Shown in pieces: positions 21,885-33,004 of a stretch of 64,000 bases of DNA. Source of the DNA: Forficula auricularia (Eukaryota > Arthropoda > Insecta > Dermaptera > Forficulidae); the NCBI GenBank assembly GCA_024734495.1, contig JALMQS010000055.1:12234552-12298551 (forward strand), given 5' to 3'. The position numbers and the translations under genes are program-made. Under the pieces are notes generated by a model. The model searched no databases. It worked only from the letters and a program-made list of their open reading frames with translations, and was not told the DNA's origin. Within the stretch, counting starts at the first letter, position 1. Each line of letters begins with the position of its first letter.

Positions 21885-23205
21885 ATTTTTGAACCTCTCT
21901 CTCCGTGGCTAGAAAATCTAAAATCTAATAAATTTTTCGAATTTGAAATATTTTAGCACCAGAATGACCGTTCTAGTAATTTTCGTTCTTGGGATATCAT
22001 GGGTATCGAAATCAACCCCCCCCCCCCCCCCCCCCCCCGTCACATAGACCGGAAAAAAGTAATTTTTCTTCCTGTATCATACATAAAAAACAATGAGCAA
22101 AATTAATCAAATTCAGAATGAATTTACAAATTCGGCCCTTCCATTGAAAATTATCTCGGGATGCCCATGACCCAAACCTAATTAAAGATACTATTGTTTT
22201 TAATCAAACCGTATTTAGTTATATAATATTTGTTATAAGAAAATTTAGTTGTAGATACAACCTAAATTTATTCTTAAGCTGTGATCAATAAATTTTCGAT
22301 ATCAATCATTATAAATTGTATTTCATTAGCTTTGATCTCATCTTCGCACATGTTCATTCTTAAAAAGCTGTCCAACGATCGTATTTCAAAAACTTAAGTA
22401 ATTTACGTATATCTATTAGTAGCTATTGTATTATTCTAATATATTAGGTTGATAAGAAAATTGCGGCTTTTGACCTTCAACGTCAAATATACATATATCT
22501 TGGCTTATAATAAATGTTATTTATTGAAATTAGAAGTCAAAGTGGAAATATTTCAAGTACGATAATTAGAAAATTAAAATTCTAATTATGTGCACTAGAA
22601 AACGGATGTTAGTTAAACAATTAATAATTACTAATAACTTGCCATTTTATCAATAAATTAATATAATATATTACAATTTTTTTTAGTTAAAACTCGTTAG
22701 CTTGTTACATATATTTATTTTTATTTAACCTATAAGCCTAGAGGGCCCCAAACATAGGCACTTAACAATAAGTAAACAAGTATTATAGAGATTATAGGGA
22801 ATAAATGTAGGAAAAAACAACATAAAAGTTTACATAAATATGTGAAAAATAATGTTGTCTCTAATAAAAAAAAAACATAAATATTGTATAATTGTTAATT
22901 TAGTATTCCTTACAAATTATAAGGTCATATTAATTCAACTAATAGTATTTTAAGGAACAAAAAATTAACCACTTTTATAAATAATTAACGATAGCAACGA
23001 GCTTTATTATTTTTCTCTAAAATTTTGCCAGCAGCCCCATACTGTATTTTATAAATTTAATAAATATACAAATGATATTATGTTATTGATGATTTTTTTT
23101 AAATAGAAAGCTGAAATTTGATTTAGAGTGCAGTTTATTTTAATACAAACTCGTCTTTCCAAATTTAAGCTCATTAAATATAACGAGTGCTCACCATATA
23201 TATCG
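21885..23205. other. AT-rich sequence with a C25 run and possible mariner end
   Basis: A run of about 25 C lies at 22014-22038. At 22444 TTAGGTTGATAAGAAAATTG resembles the end of irritans-type mariner elements, but no opposite end or transposase was found. At about 22740 GAGGGCCCCAAAC may be a hAT remnant. Confidence 0.4.
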
Positions 23206-23209
23206 ATTT

Positions 23210-23910
23210 TTTACTTTACCTTACAGGGTATGGTCATGTATTGTAATCGTGCATGAAAAAAGTGTTTTTTTTGCTTCTTTTTTTTGAAATATCTCAAAAA
23301 CGGCTGAAACTATTTTGATTAAAAAAATTGGGCGAAGCCATGGCATTTTGGTCTACAAAAAAGCCCTAATAAGTAAACATCGAAAAAATTATATTTTTCG
23401 AGATAATAACTGTTTTGTCAAAATGTCCGTTAGTCTGTGCGTTACCAAATTGTTGTGCACGAGCTAACTCAAAAACTAATGTGAATATCAAAACCAAATT
23501 TCACACGTAGTTTTAGTGGATTCCGATTAAGAGCTGATTAGATTTTGGTGCATATCGACCCAAAATTAAGGGGGGGGTTAAAAAGTAAAATTATAATATT
23601 TTCAAACTAAAAACACAAGAAAAATGAAATATACTATAAAATGAACCTAAAATAACGAAAATATTTTTTTTCTGGCACCAAAATTAGGGGGGGGGGGTCA
23701 AAAAATAAAAATCTACGCCATTTGAGCAAACTCAACCAAATTTTATACACAAATCAGTGGGCCCCTAGAACACTAAAAATGAAAAAAAAACCAAATGGGG
23801 GTCGGGGTTCAAAAATTAAAATCTAGGCCCTTGTACCAAACTAAACCATACGTGTATGATAAAGTCAAGTAGATGGCCACATCAGAACGTGTCAATTTAT
23901 TTTTATTTGT
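23210..23910 (-). repeat. interspersed repeat, inverted copy of 19735-20310
   Basis: Begins TTTTTACTTTACC...CATGTATTGTAATCGTGCATG and ends AGATGGCCACATCAGAACG. It is slightly longer than the 19.7-kb copy because of additional G-run-containing sections (G-runs near 23571 and 23690). Confidence 0.6.
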
Positions 23911-24333
23911 ATTTTCCAGCAAAAAGTTCATAACCTAGAAAAAAGTTCAAAATTTAATCAATTCTTGGTAGAGAAATATTTTGTCACCAGAAAGAACATT
24001 ATATGTATAAAGTAATAAAGTTAATGAACTTCAAATATAGATTGCGGAAACTTCTTTCTATTCTTTCCAAATCAACATATCTTATGTAGATTAGCCAATA
24101 ACAACGGTCTCTAATAATACTGCGTCACGTAGCTTATCACACAATATGATATTTAATTCTTGAGTTATCGTAGGTACTGTCAACCAAGAACACACATATA
24201 CAAAATTTTCGAATGAATTCATAATGCGAAGCCTAAGGAGCGCACAAAGTAGGAGAAATTATAGACATTACATTCCAGATATTTTTGCCAATAAGTCACA
24301 AGTTTATTTATTAATTTCACTTGTGGATAATTG
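23911..24333. other. AT-rich sequence, no gene seen
   Basis: No recognisable repeat end or frame. Confidence 0.6.
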
Positions 24334-24337
24334 TTAA

Positions 24338-25037
24338 GGTAGTTGTTTCCCCAAATGGGGTTTCTTAGGATTTTTTTGAAATTTAGTCAGATTTTTATTT
24401 AAATATTTCTGCATCGATTGATGCAAAATGATACGACAATATAGTTCCGGAGATATTAAATTCCGAAGATAGAGTTTTTCAGACTCTTATACATTGCACT
24501 ACACGGGATATCGGAAAGTTTACATACATATTTAATTATAATTAAGAAACTCTTCTTACCATTGTTATAAAAAACTAAACCATCATTAAACAATAACTAA
24601 TAGGAGTACATTTTTTAGGAAAATTTTAATTCATAGTTACAACACAGTTTCTGAGATAATAATGAATAAATAATCAAAAATGTTTATGAAAAATTTACTC
24701 TAAAAACAAGCTGGCAACAACGCATATATTTAACCTAAAAAGTGGGTTAGCTTTAGTAGTTTTTTGACGATTTTTCGCTTCAGCCATTGTCGCAACAGCT
24801 TTCAATCGATTATTAAAAAACTTTTTGTTTAATAAATCGAACTTTATAATGTTTTATATTTGTCATTTTGATGATAAAAAATATTCAAGTTCGGACAATG
24901 TTGTCAGATTTGTCAAACGAGCATGGGATTGATAGTAATGGTACATAAACAGCAAAAAGTTTTGGGCTTTATGAATTCTTATTGTCTGTTATACTTTAGC
25001 ATTAACTTTTTGCTAGTATTGTCGCGAAACAACTACT
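24338..25037 (+). mobile_element. TTAA-site DNA element, family T2
   Basis: TTAA lies at 24334-24337 and 25038-25041. The ends are GGTAGTTGTTTC and GAAACAACTACT. These differ by one base from the ends of family T1 (GGTAGTTCTTTC), while the 700-bp interiors do not resemble each other. There is no transposase frame; it was presumably mobilised by the same enzyme as T1. Confidence 0.75.
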
Positions 25038-25094
25038 TTAAGTTCTCAATATATCTACCATATAAGAGGGAGTGCCATCTCATATATATATCTA

Positions 25095-25404
25095 TCTATA
25101 TATATAAAATAGAAAAGTATGTGGATATATATGTATGTGGAAACGATCTGATTGGCCAGTGCATAGCCAATGCCAAAGCGTTAAATTATTAGAACGATTC
25201 TGATTGGTCAGATAGTGATCGTGCTTAGGCAATGTGTTAAATAAATCTTTCCTTATTCTTCCTTATTTTTGAATCAATTTCATTCAGCACATTCTTTCGA
25301 TACTTACAGTAAGATTTTAAATTTCAATTATTAAATTGGTATGAACGAGACGCTCCCCGCCAGGGGCTAGGTGACGCCGGGCCGAAGGCCCGGTCGTCAG
25401 CTAG
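25095..25404 (+). mobile_element. short non-autonomous Helitron
   Basis: The 5' end TCTATATATATAAAATAG follows an A. The 3' end has the hairpin CCGGGCCGAAGGCCCGG followed 6 nt later by CTAG and a host T. A|TC...CTAG|T is the Helitron signature, with no TIR or TSD. The 310-bp interior has no gene. The start could instead be the TC at 25091. Confidence 0.8.
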
Positions 25405-25780
25405 TACTATATATAAGAGCCTAGATTAATTTGTAACAACGCTCAGAGAATGCTGCCGACAGGGAGCGCTGATGCCGTGGGTATATTTGCGGCAAATTTG
25501 AAATATAATTGTAATTGTAATTTGAAATGAAAGACTCCAATTGATTTTAAATTAAGAGACATTGAATATATTGATAATTATTCCTCCCCCACCCTCCACC
25601 CCTCACCACTCAAAAATTAAATATTCAATTCGCTTTTTTTTGAGCACAGAAAAATAAATTAATCACATCTTATTTGATTTATATTTTATATATTATTTGT
25701 TTATTTTTTAATAATATGCCACTTTTTTATAATTTTTTAAAAATCTAAATTTTGTTATTCTTAGGACGAAAATGAGGCGA
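25405..25780. other. unassigned sequence
   Basis: A GC-richer patch (25438-25500) is followed by AT-rich DNA. Nothing was recognised. Confidence 0.5.
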
Positions 25781-25795
25781 AACTTTTAAGAGACT

Positions 25796-25945
25796 ATGTA
25801 TTTTCGGGAGTTTACAGGTATACATTTGGAGTGTGGTGTTTTAAGAGGAATAACATTTTTGGACCGAGACGCCGCCCGCCAGGGCACCAGCCCGGAGGGC
25901 CGAGCTTCAAGGGCGTGCCGAAGGCACGCCCTTGAAGCTCATTCT
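25796..25945 (+). mobile_element. Helitron-like 3' region with a very long hairpin
   Basis: GGACCGAGACGCCGCCCGCCAGG matches in style the sequence before the hairpin of the 25095-25404 Helitron (ACGAGACGCTCCCCGCCAGG). It ends with a perfect 18-bp stem, GAGCTTCAAGGGCGTGCC, loop GAA, at 25902-25940. The CTAGT terminus is missing, so the end is decayed or belongs to another subfamily. Confidence 0.5.
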
Positions 25946-26470
25946 TCTAAGATGCATAGAGTCGGATTTAATGGTGTTGTAGCTTTTTAATTTTAGCAGA
26001 TTAAGTAAATTAATAAATTTAAAAAAAAAATTGCTTCGAATTCCAATCAAAAGATTCCAATCTATTCAATTTCGATTGAGATACAAGCCGCATAATTAGT
26101 CATACCTAAAATGTCTGAAATCTTCCATGTAGATAACAATTTATAAAAATAAATAAAAACAATTCATGTTCATTTGGGATAGTGGATTACCCGTAGATAT
26201 TTGGAACCGTTGCGGTTGCGTGAAGCAAAACGGCAGGCGCTACAGAGGCCATTAATACGTACCAATACAACAGAAAGTCATCATTTATTTTCAATAATAA
26301 AAATACTTCCACATTATATTCTGTGAATAGAAATGTGAAAGTAAAAATTTAAATAATATAAAATTAAAGAATACTGGTATTTTATAGATAATATTTTAAA
26401 TTTGTTTAATCTTATTTGGTGAAAACCTAAATTTGCTACCTTGAAAAAACTTTTTAATATATTTAAATTA
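25946..26470. other. unassigned sequence
   Basis: A GC-richer patch at 26175-26265 (including TTGCGGTTGCGTGAAGC) lies within AT-rich DNA. No frame or repeat end was recognised. Confidence 0.5.
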
Positions 26471-26471
26471 G

Positions 26472-26882
26472 GTATTCAGTGAAACCCCGTTTTTAGTAAG
26501 AAAGGGTTCTTAATAGTTAAAACGCGTTTCACTGAATACCTTGGTAGCAACTAGAATTTACTGATGTTGGTTGAGTTCGGTTCAAAGGTCTAGAATCTTC
26601 ATTTTTGACCTTCCGCCTCATTTTGGGTGTTTATTTTGAAAAAATTTTAAACGAAAATGTCAAAAATTGCATCTTATACGACTTTTTGCTTCTAATTTTG
26701 GACATTTTCATATAAAAATTTTGAAAATAAACACTCAAAATGAAGCGGAAGGTCAAAAATGAAGATTCTAGACCTTTGAACCAGACTCAACTAACATCAG
26801 TAAATTCTAGTTGCCACAAAGGTATTCAGTGAAACTGGTTTTAACTAGTAAGAACCCGTTCTTACTAAAAATAGGTTTGTAG
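26472..26882. repeat. near-perfect palindrome of about 400 bp
   Basis: Arms 26472-26660 and 26698-26882 mirror each other closely (GGTCTAGAATCTTCATTTTT against its inverse, likewise TTTACTGATGTT). Each arm also holds a smaller hairpin bounded by GGTATTCAGTGAAAC. The spacer is about 40 bp. It looks like a fold-back transposon; no target duplication was identified. Confidence 0.8.
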
Positions 26883-27043
26883 TAGAAATATACATATACA
26901 TATATTTTTTTCATATAAAAACATTTTAAATAATAAATAAATAAATTTTAAATGTTTGCGTATTAAAAATAAAAATAAATAAATACTGTTGTGAAATCTT
27001 CGATGAATGGAAATTAAGAATAAATTACTAAGGGAATAAGGAC

Positions 27044-27075
27044 CTGAAGAAGTTTCAATAAGGTCGAGCTGAAAC
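27044..27075 (+). ncRNA. weak hammerhead-core-like motif
   Basis: CTGAAGA (27044-27050), extra A, about 19 nt that pair only poorly, then GAAAC (27071-27075). It keeps both boxes and the spacing of the better copies but not a stable stem II. It may be a decayed relative. Confidence 0.25.
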
Positions 27076-27079
27076 CTAA

Positions 27080-27985
27080 CTTAAAGCAAATCTGTTTTAT
27101 TAAAAAACAAGTCCAATTACCCAGTACCTTCATTAATTTGAGAATACTTTTTCCAATTTTAACATAAACATAATATATTTAGTGGAAAATTTGACCTTGT
27201 TTTTGTCAAACTAATGCATCAATGTCATATTCGATACAATAAATTACAATTTTAGACTTTTTGTAAGAAATAAGTAATATAGCTTTTCAACTTGACAATG
27301 CAACTATTTAATTTTTAATTAGTTAGAATGACAACTTAACAATAATAAAAGTATACTTATATACTTTATGTACTACAGTTTTCAAGTGTTTTGGAAAGTT
27401 TTAGCCAAACCATCTCGATTCCACATTATTAATGAGAATATATCATGAGAATGCAAAATGTTTCGACACCTATTTCTGAAGCCATTTGCAAGTCCTGTTC
27501 AAATCTATGTTTCAACAGAAACTTTTTTCGATAAGCAATTTAACAACTAAAGCATCCAATTTTCAAGTTTAGTAACTAGCCATAAACTTCTGGCAGTCAA
27601 TAATGTTGTTTTTGTAAGGCGCAAGTAGGGTTTATCAAAAATGTCAAAAATTAGCTACACCAAGCTTTTATATAGGTACTAATTAAAATTCTTGGTGACA
27701 AGTGTTTACTTTAATCTAGCCAAATCCGAGGTAGCGGAACGGGGAGGGGAATTTAACCAGCATGGTTAACATTCCTACTTTTTCCTCTGAATGAAGAACA
27801 AATACGGAAAAAATGATTCTAGGAAGAAGAAGGAAAATCTGATAAAGATTGAAAAGTAATTTGGATGGAAGAATGTGAGAAATTTCAGATTTAGTTACCT
27901 TAGTTTTATTTAACTTGGGAAGAAGCTACATAATATACTAAAAAACATACTACCACTTTTCCATATAGGTTATTATATATATAAA
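27080..27985. other. AT-rich sequence, no gene seen
   Basis: No recognised repeat ends or coding frames. Confidence 0.55.
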
Positions 27986-27987
27986 TA

Positions 27988-29120
27988 CTAGCTGCAAGGC
28001 CCGCCTTCGGCGGCCCTCTTGTTAGCCAGGGGGCACGGTCTCCTGGACCCCCAGCCCTTGAACCCCACCCTCACCCCACACTCCCACCCACCACACCCCC
28101 CGAAACCCACCCAGCCCCCCCACCCCCGCACCATGCCCAACCCCCGTCCCCACCCCACCACCCCATTCCGCACCCTAACCCACTAACCTCCCTAGTCCCA
28201 ACCCCCGCCCCCAAAACCCCTCCAGCAACCCCACCCCCGCACCATGCACCCGTCCACAACCCCCGCCTCCACCCCACCCACCTCGGACCCCGAACCCCAT
28301 TCACCCCGGACCCCCCGCGCCCTCTAACCCTGCCCCCCTCAGCTCCCTGGACCTCACCTCCGCTATGCCCCATGGACTCCACCCCGCACACCCCACCCTA
28401 CTCCACCTCACTCCTCACCCCACCCCCTTCCAACCCCGCACCCACCCTCCAGGGCCAGTTTTTGCATTTCTAGCCTTCTAGTGACCCACAGATTATGTAT
28501 ACAAAATTTGGTTGAGCTTGGCCCAAGAGAAAGAATTTTCATTTTTTGACCCCCGCCCCCATTTTGGGTTGTTAGTTTTTGCATTTCTAACTCTCTAGAG
28601 GCCCAGAGATTATGTATACAAAATTTGGTTGAGTTTGTTCCAAGGGCAAGAATTTACATTTTTTCACCCCCCCCCCCCCCACACACACACCTTATTGGGA
28701 GGTTTTTTGGGGAAAATTTTTTAAACAAAAGTTGTCAGAAATCACATCCCCATACAACTTTGTTTATCATAAAATTTGCTGTAGGGTTAATAGTTTAGGA
28801 GTTATTTGATAATTTTCATTCGTGCGCCCCCCCCCCCCCAACTCCCTTCTGGGTTCAAAATATTAAAACGTTATATAGCTAAAAACGTAAGTTAGAAGAC
28901 ATCTGATGGAAATATGAAATTTCATAATAATCCCTTCAGCCGTTTTTAAGTGAATCGTGAGCAACTTTTCGGAAATCACTGAAACAGACATACATACAGA
29001 CAGACCGGAATTTTGTTGAGGGTGTTTTCGTTCATAACTTTGCTTGAAACGTGTGCAACCAAAATTTGGCCTGATTTGGAGCAATGTACAGACAAAACCT
29101 TAATTTTATATATATATAGA
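27988..29120 (-). mobile_element. non-autonomous Helitron with a C-rich satellite inside
   Basis: On the minus strand it starts TCTATATATATATAAAATTA (29120 down), preceded by A. It ends with the hairpin GGCCGCCGAAGGCGGGCC, then TTGCAG, CTAG (27991-27988) and a host T. This is a complete Helitron end pair of 1133 bp. It encodes no Rep/helicase. The interior carries a CCACCCC-type low-complexity block and two degenerate copies of a text also present in the 19.8-kb repeat (TTATGTATACAAAATTTGG). Confidence 0.85.
28040..28440. repeat. CCACCCC-rich low-complexity block
   Basis: About 400 bases are almost free of G on the plus strand, made of CCCCACC, CCCCCGC and ACCCC words. The long glycine/tryptophan-rich minus frames here are a by-product of this composition. 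It is an unusual GC-rich island in an AT-rich window, confined to the Helitron. Confidence 0.85.
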
Positions 29121-29945
29121 TATATTGTTACAAATTGTTGTTAAAAATTGAAGTGACTTCATAGAAAAGCAAATTGACTATCCTTGATCTAATTTAGACT
29201 TTCTTACCTGTTTCGAACTCATTTCAAATTTTAAGTAAAAATTGCTATTGAATATTTCTATGCAATAATTCTAGTAGACTGAAGCTGAAAGCAAAACCTT
29301 CGACTTAGTCTCAAATGAAAAAAATATTAACATTAAAATAAATATAGCTATATTATATATGAACATATATTTGGATTCTTCTTTATTATTTATTTATCTT
29401 ATTTATCTTATTCCACTATGTTCTCTTTTCTCAAATTTTTTTTAACAACTTCCTTGTTTGTGATTCTATTTACCATTTTGATCTTTACCAATTTAATTAA
29501 TCATTTTATTTATTTTGAAACCCATTAATACAATTAAAAATAGTTTATATAGTATTTGGCGGTAATTTTTTGCTTTAGTTAAAAGCGATATATTAATATT
29601 ATTTTAATTTTAAATTCAGATAAAAAGGTCGATTTTCAATGAAGCCAAAATAAAATAAAATTGAAATCAAATTTATTATTTTTCCAACGTTTTGGTCAAA
29701 CAGTTTCTCTCATTATTAAGGCATCGCTGTGCTCAAAGTTTTGAATTTAATTGGAAGTAAAAATAATATTAATATATATGGAGGCAGGCCTGTGTTGCTG
29801 GATGACCCCCCAATGCCTCGAATTTTTTTCACTATTATAAAGTCCTAGGAGGCCACCGAGGCCCGTGCGCTATATATTTACAAGAATTGCTCATTTAATA
29901 TAATAAGATATGATACATATATGATATTTAAATTTATTAAGATAT
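29121..29945. other. AT-rich sequence, no gene seen
   Basis: Apart from a short GC-richer patch at 29783-29865 that could be a hAT remnant, nothing is recognised. Confidence 0.5.
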
Positions 29946-29951
29946 TGAAAA

Positions 29952-30230
29952 GAGGCGACTGTGGGTCAGTGGTCAGAGTGTCGGGCCGCTGTCCTGAAGT
30001 ATGCTGATTCGAGACTGAGCAGATATTTGCAACCGCCTCTTCTTGGAAAGCAATGGAAAACTACCAAGAGTATAATTACCTAGTCAACCTCTCCAAACTA
30101 GCCGTTCGGAACCGGTGTTAAAAAGTAAGTCCCGTATATCTGTGTAAAACAGCTAAACACACTCAGTAGAAGTATATGTGGAGAGGAGCCAAAACGTCAG
30201 GGAGACCTGATATGGCACTTAAAGAAGAAG
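29952..30230 (+). mobile_element. tRNA-derived SINE
   Basis: The head has an A-box-like TGGGTCAGTGGTCAGAGTG near 29960 and the B box GATTCGAGACTG near 30006. The body has TAGCCGTTCGGAACCGG, and it ends in an AAGAAGAAG tail. The flanks AGATATTGAAA and AGATATTAAA resemble a target duplication. At 280 bp it fits the SINE size range. It would depend on a partner LINE for mobility. Confidence 0.8.
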
Positions 30231-30244
30231 AGATATTAAAATTT

Positions 30245-31120
30245 TCTCAAGATTATTAAATTAGAAAAAAAAATTGATTATAATATTATATTCAAGTTTA
30301 TTATTTGTTATTAAGGGACTCTAATCTGAGAGCATACCGAGTCTTGAAAAAATTTTTACTTTTCCTCCAACGCGAGGCCGAATTCGACAATAGATCGACT
30401 TTTTTATTCGTAAAAAAAAAAAGAATTCGAATTGCTTATGAAATCTCCGATTCGAGCCATCCTTCAAGAGAAAATATTTTTTCTTTTTTTCGAAGAAATT
30501 TGGACGGTGAGTGTTAAGGCCGTGAAAGTGTTTGACGGCCGCTCACTCAGTGCAAGGTGAGGTGGCTTACATCATGGCAGACACACCTACAAACTTACAA
30601 TCTACAACCACGATACGCCTGACGATCCACCGCTACATCTCATGTAATGCTTGAGCAATTCATCGATGGATTCAGGGTCGAAGCCAGAGGGTTACCTATA
30701 TTTGTCATGTATAATTAACGTTTTATATGATTTTACTACAAAAGCCGCGATGATAAATGATTTTATTTATAAATAAAATCAACATTAACATAATAAATAT
30801 TAAAATATTATTGACAATTACATATCGTTACTTATTCGTAATAGAAAAAAAATCATTGAAAGATGACCAATAATCTTTTGGGCTTTGAAAATTCAAGAAT
30901 ACATTGATTAAAAAACTAAAAATTTGTCACCTATAGAAAAATTTTATATTTCAATAGAGGAAAAAATATTACAGATTATCTATTACCATATCCATTATAT
31001 AGAGTATATTGCTATTTTAATTCGAAAAATTTTCAAATTGTTGATAAAGTCAATTTTCGAAATATAAATATTTGATAAGATTGGAGTAATTTTTGGAGAC
31101 GGACTAATAAGTGAAATTGA
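30245..31120. other. unassigned, with GC-richer segment 30300-30720
   Basis: The segment 30300-30720 has balanced base use, a 70-codon plus frame (30305-30517) and a short frame starting MADTPTNLQ near 30575. No domain is recognised. It may be the 5' part of a retroelement or a host exon remnant. Confidence 0.3.
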
Positions 31121-31126
31121 GTAGAT

Positions 31127-31316
31127 ATCGATGAGGGAGTCCAAAAAAAAGAAGATAATTTACAGTATGTTTTAATTGATAAAACCGACGTTTCGGAGGC
31201 TATTTCCTCCCTTTCAAAACCCTGAAGAAGGAGGGAATAGCCTCCGAAACGTCGGTTTTATCAATAAAAAGATACTGTAAATTTTCTTCTTTTTTTTGGA
31301 CTCCCTCATCGATGAT
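31127..31316. mobile_element. palindromic element with hammerhead-like core
   Basis: Outer arms ATCGATGAGGGAGTCC and GGACTCCCTCATCGAT mirror each other. So do TTGATAAAACCGACGTTTC and its inverse. The centre holds the core described separately. It is about 190 bp and has no coding frame. Confidence 0.75.
31216..31256 (+). ncRNA. hammerhead-like motif, best-formed copy
   Basis: In order: AAAACC (31216-31221), CTGAAGA (31222-31228), one extra A, GGAGG, loop GAATAG, CCTCC, GAAAC (31246-31250), GTC, GGTTTT. The first and last blocks are complementary (six pairs), giving a stem I. The 5-bp GC-rich stem II is perfect. AC/GU would be a two-pair stem III without loop and C the residue at the cleavage position. 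An extra A after CUGANGA is known in one natural viroid hammerhead. Activity is not shown by sequence. Confidence 0.6.
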
Positions 31317-31389
31317 GTCCACTAGATAAATATTTGATTTTAAGAATTTAAAAATTATTATCTAATGTAATATATATTTATATACAGGT

Positions 31390-31620
31390 ATATACGTATA
31401 ACACGGTGGCCAAGTTCTGAAAAAGTCCTATGTTAGGCAAATTTGTGTTAACGAAATGATGAATTATTATAAAAAGTCGGACTCACATATTGATGTTTCC
31501 ATACTTCTTCCAAAATACTTGAGCTATTAAATTCATTTTTATTTGTCATTGATAAGAAGAAAATTAATTTGTGTGATTTTTTATAATTTTAAGTAAATAT
31601 TTGATAGATTGGCCTAGTTT
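31390..31620 (+). repeat. interspersed coding-like relic (copy 2 of 5)
   Basis: It shares CCAAAATACTTGAG, TTATTTGTCATTGATAAGAAG and GTGTGATTTTTTATAATTTTAAGT with the other copies. It is heavily decayed. Confidence 0.4.
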
Positions 31621-32025
31621 TGAACCTCAAAATTTTCGAAATTTCTGAACAGATCCATTTTGAATATTTTTTTTTTTTGAATTCTGAGAATTTTAGAAAA
31701 AAAAATATAACGATTAAATTTCTAATTCAAATATAAAAAAGTTTTTCCTTATTGAATTTAAAAATTTAATTTTTAATTTAATCCAAAAAGATTTCAAATC
31801 TGGAAAACATGCTCATTTTCAGATATTACATCTTTTAAATTGTAGGGATTTGAGCATAGATTAAAGAAATAATGACTATATTAAATTGAAATATTTTTGA
31901 ATTATTGAAAAATTTTACATTTCATATGAAATATTAAATAATAAAAAATATTTTTGAAAGAATAATTTTATCTGAATAATTATCAAATTCAAGGATTAAG
32001 TCCATTTTCAGATACCTATATAATT
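31621..32025. other. AT-rich sequence, no gene seen
   Basis: No repeat ends or coding frames were recognised. Confidence 0.6.
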
Positions 32026-32029
32026 TTAA

Positions 32030-32552
32030 GGTAGTTCTTTCACAAATGCATAAATTCAAGAAGTCTTCGAAACTTGGAATATTAGTCATTAAAGGCATAA
32101 TACACACACTGTTTAAATTTGAAGACGATTTACCATACTAAACATGAAATAATTGCAATAAAAATGACATTTTTTACATATGGTAGATTGAGAAAGGGTG
32201 GGAAATAATCATTATTTTATTTTTTTCATCGAAGGACTTTCACTCACCATCTTGATGAAAAAAATTATATTTTTTACAATAATATATTCGGAGTATCTTA
32301 AAAAAAAATTGAAATTATTTACCTAGTAGTTTTGATAAAAAATAAAAAAAAACATATTTAGGCAATTATTTTTAGTGGAGGGGATAGAATATCAATGGCT
32401 TGGAAACGATCCATTCATAAATAGAATATAGTAGAGTAAAAAGTACAGTCACGCTAAAAAAACATAACCTAAAATTTTAACACCGTTCATATTTATAGAG
32501 TGGTTACAAGGCTAAAAAACTTTTTGTTGTAGATTATCGCGAAAGAACATCC
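32030..32552 (+). mobile_element. TTAA-site DNA element, family T1, copy 2
   Basis: The left flank is TTAA at 32026-32029; the right flank is TTAT, one base changed. The ends GGTAGTTCTTTC and GAAAGAACATCC and the whole body match copy 1 at 8817-9325. It has small indels and no frame. Confidence 0.8.
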
Positions 32553-33000
32553 TTATTTCCGAAAATGCGAGAGTCATTGAGAATTCATTTTAATCGACTA
32601 AGTTATTCACCTATTGAAAAGTTTTGAATTTCAATTTATCGCTATTTTACTACAATCCTAATTTCAAATTCACGGAACTGGTTCAGAATGAAAGAAAGAT
32701 ATATCTAGGATTGTGAGAAATCTAGAAAACCTTGAGCAATAAGTTTTTTTCATTCATAGAATAATCTCAAAATTCATAAGCGGAAAAATTTAGTATTTTA
32801 TTTTGAAAAAAATTTAATTAGCTGGATCTTGCGGTCCCCATCAAAAATATTGATTTAAATTATATTAATTCAATTCCCAAATACATATTTTGAAACCAAA
32901 TTGACATGTATACCTAACCAGCTAATAAAATACATTTCAGTCATAGATCTTGACATCTTCATCGTAAAATTTCACTGAAGAGTGATTCGAAATGTAAACT
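32553..33000. other. AT-rich sequence, no gene seen
   Basis: No recognisable feature. Confidence 0.6.
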
Positions 33001-33004
33001 TACA

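Noticed and set aside
28071..28391. Long glycine/tryptophan-rich minus-strand frame
   Set aside because: A direct result of the CCACCCC low-complexity block inside a Helitron; stop codons are simply rare in such composition.
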